Assembly: GCA_018701055.1 (NCBI GenBank)
Contig: JABIUH010000290.1
Location: 1 to 5,073, forward strand
Length of the DNA: 5,073 nucleotides
Source of the DNA: Woeseia sp.
GTDB lineage: Bacteria; Pseudomonadota; Gammaproteobacteria; Steroidobacterales; Woeseiaceae
Direction: 5' to 3'
This document shows positions 1 to 4,674 of the stretch, one piece after another. A program made the translations under genes and the position numbers. Position 1 is the first letter of the stretch; every line of letters starts with the position of its first letter. A model generated the notes under the pieces. The model ran no database searches and had not been told where the DNA came from. It was given only the letters and a program-made list of their open reading frames with translations.

Positions 1-22
1 AAACATTAGGAGAGCACTGGCA

Positions 23-415
23 ATGAACGAACGTGACGATGTCGCCATTGACGATGCACTGGTCAACAAGGCGCAACAACTGTTTGATGAAAGCGTCAAT
101 GGATTGGACGGAGCAACTCGTTCTCGTCTGAATCGTGGCCGCCAAGCTGCCTTGTCCGAGGTTTCAGGTGGCGCACGTTGCTTCAATCAATGGATACCGG
201 CTGGTGGTGTTGCTGCGGCGGCGATCGTTTTGATGGTCGTTTGGAATGGCAACCAACAACTTGATATTCCGCAAGCACCTGAAGTCGCAACCGACATGGA
301 AATTCTGCTGAATGAAGACAGCCTCGAGATGATCGAGGATCTGGAGTTCTACAGCTGGATTGATCTGGATGCTGAAATTGGTGGTGATCTGGAGCCGGTC
401 AGTAATGTCGGCTAG
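23..415 (+). CDS. Single-pass membrane protein, DUF3619-like (possible sigma-factor partner)
   Basis: A 130-residue protein with a charged N-terminal cytoplasmic part, one hydrophobic segment (about residues 57-74, starting WIPAGG) and an acidic C-terminal tail predicted to be periplasmic. Residues 28-43 (L..ATRSRLNRGRQAAL) resemble the 'RLxxaRxxAL' stretch I associate with DUF3619 proteins, which sit between an ECF-like sigma-factor gene and a DUF3106 gene in many proteobacteria. The topology (basic cytoplasmic segment, one TM helix, outside tail) suits an anti-sigma or signalling role, but no catalytic motif or zinc anti-sigma motif is visible, so this is inference. The start is supported by AGGAG at 8-12, ten bases upstream. 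A TAG in the first reading frame at 7-9 could be the end of the preceding gene. The stop overlaps the next gene's start. The family call rests on context and faint similarity only. Confidence 0.72.
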   Translation: MNERDDVAIDDALVNKAQQLFDESVNGLDGATRSRLNRGRQAALSEVSGGARCFNQWIPAGGVAAAAIVLMVVWNGNQQLDIPQAPEVATDMEILLNEDSLEMIEDLEFYSWIDLDAEIGGDLEPVSNVG

Positions 416-662
416 CGCAACGCATACCGAACGGGTATTGAGGATTGCGTTGCTGTGCGGCTTGTTTGGCTGCGCTGGCGTGGCGCTGGCGGATGAAGAG
501 GAAATTCCAGACCTTGAGTTTCTGGAGTACTTGGGAAGTTGGGACGAATCGGACGAGGATTGGGTATTGCTCGCCGAAAACGATGCTGAAGAAGCATTAG
601 ATGATGAAAGCAAACCTGCACCGCAGGGAGACAAGGTAGCGGAGTTGGACCATGGAAATTAA
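405..662 (+). CDS. Small highly acidic secreted protein of unknown function
   Basis: An 85-residue protein. I chose the ATG at 405 over the in-frame ATG at 360 because GGAG at 391-394 is well placed and because this start gives a clean Sec signal peptide: a short basic N-region, hydrophobic core VLRIALLCGLFG and an ALA|DE cleavage site after residue 29. The mature part is about 56 residues, with 22 Asp/Glu against 2 Lys, so it is strongly negative. A DLEFLEYLGSW motif (residues 36-46) resembles small proteins that commonly accompany DUF3106 genes, and echoes DLEFYSW in the tail of the preceding membrane protein. The gene overlaps the upstream gene by 11 bases and the downstream gene by 11, implying translational coupling and a shared process. 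It likely acts in the periplasm. No enzymatic motif is seen. An LFGC sequence is a poor lipobox, so lipidation is unlikely but not excluded. Confidence 0.75.
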   Translation: MSASATHTERVLRIALLCGLFGCAGVALADEEEIPDLEFLEYLGSWDESDEDWVLLAENDAEEALDDESKPAPQGDKVAELDHGN

Positions 663-1149
663 AATCTTAAAGTCTTTGTTGGTGACAATGGTTTTGCTTG
701 CGAGCAATGCCAATGCTCAGGATGAGAATGTCTCGTGGAACGGACTGGATGAACAGCAGCGGACGGTATTAGCGCCGTATGTCGACAGCTGGGATTCACT
801 GCCCGTAGAACGACGTGCTCGATTAGCCGCTGGTGCGCGACGTTGGTCGGATATGAATAGGGATGAACGCAGTGCGGCAAAAGATCGTTTTTCAAGTTGG
901 AGAAATCTGAGTGATGAGCAACGCACCAACATTCGCAGCCGGTATCAGCAATTTCAGGGGCTGACCCCACGAGAACGCTCACGTATTCGTGACAACTTTA
1001 AACGATATCGCGATTTGCCTGCCGACCGACGGCAACAGTTGCGTGATCGGTTCCGAAACATGTCGCCTGATCAGCGCCAAAAGATCAGAGATCGATTGCG
1101 TGATCGTCAACGAGCAGTGCGGCCAAGAACAAGTGATAGGCCTAACTAA
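652..1149 (+). CDS. DUF3106-type periplasmic protein with seven ~18-residue repeats
   Basis: A 165-residue protein with a Sec signal peptide (cleavage ANA|QD after residue 22). The mature part is almost wholly repetitive: units begin at W29, W47, W65, W83, F101, Y119 and F134. Each has an aromatic residue, then a [LM]-[STPDN]-x-x-x-R core (LDEQQR, LPVERR, MNRDER, LSDEQR, LTPRER, LPADRR, MSPDQR) and a helix-like basic stretch. The first five units are exactly 18 residues and the sixth is 15. The mature chain carries 33 Arg but only 3 Lys against 22 acidic residues. This matches my knowledge of DUF3106, whose function is unassigned. The cores recall the LTxxQ motifs of the periplasmic stress proteins CpxP and Spy, so a helical envelope-stress or chaperone role is a reasonable guess. 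The start has GGAG at 641-644, seven bases upstream. It is the last gene of the three-gene unit. Confidence 0.85.
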   Translation: MEIKILKSLLVTMVLLASNANAQDENVSWNGLDEQQRTVLAPYVDSWDSLPVERRARLAAGARRWSDMNRDERSAAKDRFSSWRNLSDEQRTNIRSRYQQFQGLTPRERSRIRDNFKRYRDLPADRRQQLRDRFRNMSPDQRQKIRDRLRDRQRAVRPRTSDRPN

Positions 1150-1167
1150 AGTTCAGTAACTCCATAA

Positions 1168-1260
1168 AATGAAGCGTCTCCGCGACCGCTAGCGTTGCGA
1201 TCCAATCGATGTGTGGAGAACCTGGATTGCTTCATCGCTTCGTTCCTCGCAATGACGGAG
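1168..1260. repeat. Structured intergenic repeat-like element
   Basis: The right part contains ATTGC (1226-1230) and GCAAT (1249-1253) as inverted arms around a loop with two close copies of GCTTC[AG]T (1229-1235 and 1237-1243). This resembles a dispersed intergenic repeat seen in many bacterial genomes, with the core GCTTC.TCGCTTCG and an ending CTCGCAATGAC; this is recalled, not searched. The left part holds AATGAAGCG (1168-1176), which can pair with CGCTTCGTT (1236-1244) with one wobble, TCTCC (1177-1181) pairing with GGAGA (1215-1219), and an independent strong hairpin (1181-1199). The whole could fold as a multi-stem RNA or act as a REP-like element. A single copy in the window cannot prove that it is repeated. 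Confidence 0.5.
1181..1199. other. Stem-loop (6-bp stem, 7-base loop)
   Basis: CGCGAC (1181-1186) pairs with GTTGCG (1194-1199), one pair being G-U on the + strand transcript. The loop contains CTAG within the 8-base palindrome CGCTAGCG (1187-1194). It lies 31 bases after the DUF3106 stop codon and might stabilise or end that transcript, but no U-run follows, so I do not call it a terminator. Confidence 0.45.
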
Positions 1261-1324
1261 CATGAAAACTTTATTACAGCACACAGATTGAGCCTCTTGG
1301 CGCCTCAACCCGTTTCGAAAATCC

Positions 1325-1338
1325 GGGGCTAAGTCCCC
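1325..1338. other. Small GGGG/CCCC hairpin
   Basis: GGGG (1325-1328) and CCCC (1335-1338) can form a four-pair stem with a six-base loop, upstream of the HNH gene. There is no U-tract and the stem is short. It could be the remnant of a terminator or a leader element of the next transcript. Confidence 0.3.
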
Positions 1339-1366
1339 CTAACTGGCCAGACCTTGCAATTATTGT

Positions 1367-1381
1367 AGTGTGCGGCACACT
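1367..1381. promoter_or_regulatory. Perfect dyad upstream of HNH gene, possible operator
   Basis: AGTGTGC (1367-1373), a central G (1374) and GCACACT (1375-1381) form a perfect inverted repeat with seven-base arms. It ends 29 bases before the HNH start codon. A TTGCAA at 1354-1359 could be a weak -35, which would put the dyad over the spacer and -10 region, but no convincing -10 is seen. The symmetry and position suit binding of a dimeric regulator; a short transcript hairpin is the alternative. Confidence 0.4.
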
Positions 1382-1410
1382 TGGTTGCAGCATAAACCAG
1401 GAACGATGTA

Positions 1411-2055
1411 ATGCTATACGGCACCGCCTCAGACATATCCCAGCAGATCCTTAGAACGGACGTGGCGGGTATGCCGCTGGAGTGGATCGACTATCGCGAG
1501 GCCGCGCGTCTTTACCACAGTGAGCAAGTCGCGTATTCCTGCGGCACCCGACTCTATACCGTATTTGGTGGTTATAGTGCGGCGAGCGGTCGTCGTAGTC
1601 GAATCGATGTCAATTCTATTATCGCAACCGAGGGTACAAGTCAGGGACTGACTTTCGTTCGGGATAAATATATTCCCCCTTTAAACAACCGCACACTATT
1701 TAAACGAGATGCCAATCTCTGTCTTTACTGTGCACTACGATTTCCAACTCGCGATCTGACGCGGGATCACATCACGCCATTGTCACAGGGCGGCAAAGAT
1801 GTTTGGAGCAACGTTGCGGCAGCTTGTCGACGTTGCAACAATTACAAAGGCGGGCGAACACCCGAGCAGGCGTCAATGCAACTGATCGCGGTACCGATTA
1901 TACCGACCTACGCCGAGTACATCTATTTAAAAGGCAGGCGTGTACTTGCCGATCAAATGCAATACCTGTTGACGCACATTCCTCGGTCCAGCCCTTTGCA
2001 TGCGCGTTTGACGGATCATCTATCCGACAATGATTCGATCTTTGACGAAATCTAG
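1411..2055 (+). CDS. HNH endonuclease
   Basis: A 214-residue protein of the HNH nuclease family, which cuts DNA with a beta-beta-alpha-metal active site. The nuclease domain spans about residues 94-150. Two zinc-knuckle pairs, C104-LY-C107 and C139-RR-C142, surround the motif DHITPLSQGG (D119, H120 as the general-base position), the Asn of VWSN (N134) and CNNYKG (N143/N144, K146). The RTPEQA stretch right after, and a C-terminal part rich in prolines and aromatics (residues 161-190), are typical of the common chromosomal HNH proteins of gammaproteobacteria. The N-terminal 90 residues match the family's usual extension. The biological role of this group is not established; there is no intein, intron or phage context here. 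The start is supported by AGGAA at 1399-1403, seven bases upstream. The nuclease gene that follows starts 20 bases later, so the two are probably co-transcribed. Confidence 0.9.
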   Translation: MLYGTASDISQQILRTDVAGMPLEWIDYREAARLYHSEQVAYSCGTRLYTVFGGYSAASGRRSRIDVNSIIATEGTSQGLTFVRDKYIPPLNNRTLFKRDANLCLYCALRFPTRDLTRDHITPLSQGGKDVWSNVAAACRRCNNYKGGRTPEQASMQLIAVPIIPTYAEYIYLKGRRVLADQMQYLLTHIPRSSPLHARLTDHLSDNDSIFDEI

Positions 2056-2075
2056 CGGCGAAAACAAAGGATCGA

Positions 2076-2960
2076 ATGCAATATCTAATTGATGCGAGCG
2101 TCTACGTTTACCGAGCCTACTATTCGATGCCGGACGACATGGTTGATGGCCAGGGCAATCCTGTTAATGCACTGTATGGATTCGCACGGTTTCTCGGCGA
2201 TTTTATGGAGCAAGTTCGCCCACAACATATTGCGGTGTTATTTGATGAGAGTTTGGTTGGCTCTTACCGAACAGAAATATATCCGGAGTACAAAGCAAAT
2301 CGGGATCCCGCACCACCTGAATTAAAACGGCAATTTGCGCACTGCAGACGAGTGGCTGGTGCGTTGGGGTTGCTTGAGTACGCGCAACCAGGATATGAGG
2401 CGGATGATCTGATTGGCACGCTGGTCATGGAGGGGCGCGAGAAGGGCATTCCTTCCACCGTCGTAACGCGCGACAAAGATCTGGCGCAGTTGATTTCGAA
2501 GGACGATATATTTTGGGACTTCGCCGGCAAGGGTAAAGTTGCCTACAATCAGATTCCGGATTACTTCGGTGTGTGGCCGGAACAGGTAGCCGATTTTCTG
2601 GCGCTTGCCGGAGATGCTGTCGACAACATTAAGGGTGTTCCGGGTGTAGGCAAGAAAACGGCCATCGCACTTCTGCAGCACTTCGGCTCGATTGAAAAAT
2701 TATACGACAGCCTTGATAGCGTCCATGAAGTTAATGTCCGTGGAGCGAAGTCTCTTGGGCAAAAGCTCGCGAACCACAAAGACGAAGCGCTGTTGGCGCG
2801 TCGGTTGACAGGTATCGTGTGCGACGCTCCAATCAAACAACCAAGCACTGGCTTGCGACCCACGCGGCCAGATCTCGGTAATATCAATGCGCTCTACGAC
2901 GAGGCGGGAATTGGTATGCCGCTTCGAAGGCAGGCCGAACGGATCAGCGATCTAATCTAA
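2076..2960 (+). CDS. Stand-alone 5'-3' exonuclease / flap endonuclease (PolI N-domain type)
   Basis: A 294-residue protein of the FEN family, equivalent to the 5' nuclease domain of DNA polymerase I but with no polymerase part. It would remove 5' flaps or RNA primers and trim 5' ends during replication and repair. Visible in order: LIDAS with D6, VLFDE with D57, the helical-arch residues R65, K73 and R76 (YPEYKANR), GYEADDLIGTL with E108/D110/D111, TRDKDLAQL with D133/D135, and the helix-3-turn-helix GDAVDNIKGVPGVGKKTA with D180/D183. All metal-ligand positions of the T5/PolI type are therefore filled. E. coli Xni (ExoIX) is reported to lack some of them, so I do not name it xni. The length fits stand-alone members. 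AGGA at 2068-2071 gives a short four-base spacing to the ATG. The C-terminal 40 residues are not recognised. Confidence 0.92.
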   Translation: MQYLIDASVYVYRAYYSMPDDMVDGQGNPVNALYGFARFLGDFMEQVRPQHIAVLFDESLVGSYRTEIYPEYKANRDPAPPELKRQFAHCRRVAGALGLLEYAQPGYEADDLIGTLVMEGREKGIPSTVVTRDKDLAQLISKDDIFWDFAGKGKVAYNQIPDYFGVWPEQVADFLALAGDAVDNIKGVPGVGKKTAIALLQHFGSIEKLYDSLDSVHEVNVRGAKSLGQKLANHKDEALLARRLTGIVCDAPIKQPSTGLRPTRPDLGNINALYDEAGIGMPLRRQAERISDLI

Positions 2961-2983
2961 GAAACTTCTGATCGGAGGTTCGC

Positions 2984-3001
2984 CGGCGTATACTCGGCGT
3001 T
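2984..3001 (+). promoter_or_regulatory. Candidate -10 element (TATACT) placing a leaderless start
   Basis: TATACT at 2989-2994 lies seven bases before the ATG at 3002, the spacing expected if transcription began at or next to the start codon. No Shine-Dalgarno sequence sits at a usable distance: GGAGG at 2974-2978 is 23 bases away with no start codon nearby. The -35 side is weak (TTCTGA at 2966-2971, 17-base spacer). CGGCGT occurs twice, at 2984-2989 and 2995-3000, eleven bases apart and flanking the -10. Confidence 0.35.
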
Positions 3002-3871
3002 ATGCCCCAATGGCAGAGTCTCTTTTCGGCGCTACGTGAACAGGATGTTGATGTATCCGAGCGTAATATGCCCCGTCCCGTGGCGGGCGGGGACATTAGT
3101 GCGGCTTGGCAAATAACGGCAGCTGATCAATCTGTTTTCTTAAAAACAGGCCCGCTAACGGCGTACGATATGTTCCTGTCTGAAGCCGACGGTCTGCGCG
3201 AACTAGCAGACGCCAATGCACTTCGAGTCCCCAAAGTTCTCGGCTGTGTGGCCTCTACAAATGAATGTCTGTTAGCGCTCGAATGGATTGATCTGAAATT
3301 AGCCACCCCAGCCACGGAAGCCCTGCTTGGTCAGCGACTAGCCAAACAACATCGACATACGGCCGAGCAATTTGGCTGGAAGCGTGACAACACAATTGGG
3401 TCGACACTGCAGCAGAACAATTGGAGTGATGATTGGGTGCAGTTTTATGCAGAACGACGACTAGGCTATCAGTTGGAGCTTGCAGCAAAGAACGGTTACA
3501 CAGGAGTACTGCAAAGTGAAGGGCTCCGCTTGCTCGATAACCTAGGTTACTACTTTAGTAATTACTGGCCCGAAGCTTCTTTGCTGCATGGAGATCTTTG
3601 GGCGGGAAACTGGGCCTCCAGCAATGGCGAACCGGTCGTGTTTGATCCAGCCGTCTACTACGGCGATCGTGAAAATGATTTGGCCATGACTAAATTATTC
3701 GGCGGATTCACGCAGACATTTTATGCGGCTTATGATGATGCATGGCCAATGTCACCTGGCTCTGATCGAAGAATGCTTCTCTATCAGCTCTATTACATGC
3801 TGAATCATCTGAACCTGTTCGGTGCGTCCTATCTGCCGCGTGTTGAACGCTTATTTTTCGAGCTTCGCTAG
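3002..3871 (+). CDS. Fructosamine kinase family protein
   Basis: A 289-residue protein of the fructosamine-3-kinase/ketosamine kinase family, which phosphorylates sugar adducts on protein amines so that they fall off (deglycation). Bacterial members have been shown in some species to act on ribulosamines or fructosamines; the substrate here is unknown. The aminoglycoside-phosphotransferase-like fold is clear: GGDISAAW (residues 29-36, nucleotide loop), the ATP-binding lysine in VFLKTG (K48), the paired glutamate in LSEADGL (E61), NTIGSTLQQNNW (130-141), the catalytic loop LHGDLWAGN (D198, N203), the metal-binding VFDPAVYYGDRENDLAM (D215) and the LFGGF stretch. The length is normal for the family. 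It is 41 bases behind the exonuclease gene, but the start lacks a good ribosome-binding site and may be leaderless from its own promoter. It ends 4 bases from the convergent VOC gene. Confidence 0.92.
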   Translation: MPQWQSLFSALREQDVDVSERNMPRPVAGGDISAAWQITAADQSVFLKTGPLTAYDMFLSEADGLRELADANALRVPKVLGCVASTNECLLALEWIDLKLATPATEALLGQRLAKQHRHTAEQFGWKRDNTIGSTLQQNNWSDDWVQFYAERRLGYQLELAAKNGYTGVLQSEGLRLLDNLGYYFSNYWPEASLLHGDLWAGNWASSNGEPVVFDPAVYYGDRENDLAMTKLFGGFTQTFYAAYDDAWPMSPGSDRRMLLYQLYYMLNHLNLFGASYLPRVERLFFELR

Positions 3872-3875
3872 ATGA

Positions 3876-4631
3876 TCAGTCTGCGTTTACCTGATGTGTT
3901 TCTTCTACCTCGTACAATTCGCCCAGGTAATCCTCGTCAAACAGAAACAAGGTAGTACCCTCCGGCGCATCAATTGACATAAAGGCGCCTTCGAATCCGG
4001 GATGTTCGTGGTGAACGAATCCGTGTTTCGCTAGTGCTATCCAAACGGCTTCCTTATCTTCGCAGCGAAAACACAAGGACGGTGTCTTGAGTGCAATACT
4101 TTCACTGAGCCCAAGCGGTGTGCCAGCTGCATTAAAACGCATGTGCGTTGTTGGCTCCTCTCGCATGCGTAGCAATTCAGGTGCGAGAGGCGCCCAGAAT
4201 CTCGCTGCGCGCAGTGCGTCTTTCACTGGTAAGGCTATTTCAAACCATGCGCCGCAAACGGAGTTATCAAGATCATCACCGGACGGAGAAAACGTTCGCG
4301 CCTCGATCATCGTGACCATGTGATTATCCAGATCAACGAAGGTAAGTTCGTTAAACGCGTCTTCGTCCAATTGCAAAATTTCGAAATCAAACCCGTGATC
4401 TGACATTGAAAGGGCTTTTTTTGTTAATTCCTGATGGATGAAAGTAAGCGCAGGGCCGTCGAGTTCGCGGTCATGCAGTCCTATGCAAATTTCTCCGTCG
4501 GTGACGACAGCGTAATTGTGTGACCAGGCGTCACCGCTGTCTAATTCGTGAAATCCCAGCAGTTTGTAAAAGCTTAGGCTGTCGATAATGTTGTTCGTTG
4601 GGACGCTAAATTCCAGAAAGCGTCCTAGCAT
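3876..4631 (-). CDS. Two-domain VOC (glyoxalase/bleomycin-resistance-like) protein
   Basis: A 251-residue protein with two vicinal-oxygen-chelate halves. Domain 1 runs from FLEFSVPTNNIIDSLSFYKLLGF (split here as FLEFSVPT at residues 5-12 and SFYKLLGF at 20-27) to VTMIEA (106-111). Domain 2 runs from WFEIALPVKDALRAARFW (WFEIALPV at 129-136) to APEGTTLFLFDED (222-234). The family includes glyoxalases, extradiol dioxygenases and antibiotic-binding proteins. The first-strand positions that often hold a metal-binding His are Glu here (E7, E131), and E110 closes domain 1, so the metal set, if any, is not the dioxygenase 2-His-1-carboxylate type. Substrate is not predictable. A weak GAG lies seven bases before the ATG. 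It follows hemH by 43 bases on the same strand and is likely co-transcribed with it. Confidence 0.85.
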   Translation of the reverse strand: MLGRFLEFSVPTNNIIDSLSFYKLLGFHELDSGDAWSHNYAVVTDGEICIGLHDRELDGPALTFIHQELTKKALSMSDHGFDFEILQLDEDAFNELTFVDLDNHMVTMIEARTFSPSGDDLDNSVCGAWFEIALPVKDALRAARFWAPLAPELLRMREEPTTHMRFNAAGTPLGLSESIALKTPSLCFRCEDKEAVWIALAKHGFVHHEHPGFEGAFMSIDAPEGTTLFLFDEDYLGELYEVEETHQVNAD

Positions 4632-4656
4632 GTGATTTCTCGGCTAGTGGTCGTAG

Positions 4657-4671
4657 TCCCAATTGTTGGGA
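4657..4671. other. Small perfect hairpin between hemH and the VOC gene
   Basis: TCCCAA (4657-4662) and TTGGGA (4666-4671) form a perfect six-pair stem with a three-base loop, three bases after the hemH stop codon. In the - strand transcript it is not followed by a U-run, so it is not a clear terminator. It may mark an RNA-processing or stability site between the two genes. Confidence 0.4.
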
Positions 4672-4674
4672 TTG

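Larger units (their letters stand above)
1150..1410. other. Intergenic region with repeat-like and hairpin structures, no gene
   Basis: These 261 bases separate the envelope-protein unit from the nuclease unit. I see no supported coding region. The longest tempting start (ATG at 1262) gives nine codons and has GGAG only one base away. The stretch holds a structured repeat-like block (1168-1260), a weak TTGAG/CTCAA inverted repeat (1288-1292 with 1304-1308), a GGGG/CCCC hairpin (1325-1338) and a perfect dyad (1367-1381). No classical intrinsic terminator with a T-run was found, so where the first operon ends is unclear. Confidence 0.8.

Noticed and set aside
360..404. Upstream in-frame ATG as the start of the acidic secreted protein
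   Set aside because: It would add 15 residues ahead of a clean signal peptide and lacks a well-placed Shine-Dalgarno sequence, unlike the ATG at 405.
456..476. Lipoprotein lipobox (LFGC) in the acidic protein
   Set aside because: Phe at the -2 position is atypical, and an ALA|DE signal peptidase I site follows six residues later.
164..634. Long antisense open frame (156 codons) over the first two genes
   Set aside because: It is Ser/Asn-rich, has no recognisable domain, and lies opposite two genes with good ribosome-binding sites, TM/signal features and overlapping junctions.
1262..1291. Tiny open frame MKTLLQHTD
   Set aside because: Nine codons only, with GGAG one base from the ATG; no sign of a leader-peptide design.
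1288..1308. TTGAG/CTCAA inverted repeat as an intrinsic terminator
   Set aside because: Five-pair stem with a large loop and no T-run after it on either strand.
1411..2055. HNH gene as a homing endonuclease or mobile element
   Set aside because: No intron, intein, terminal repeats or phage neighbours; the sequence matches the ordinary chromosomal HNH type.
3850..3857. T-rich run as a terminator of the kinase gene
   Set aside because: It lies inside the coding region before the stop and has no stable stem just upstream.
4087..4323. Plus-strand open frame opposite the VOC gene
   Set aside because: A shadow of the VOC coding frame with no ribosome-binding site or recognisable domain.
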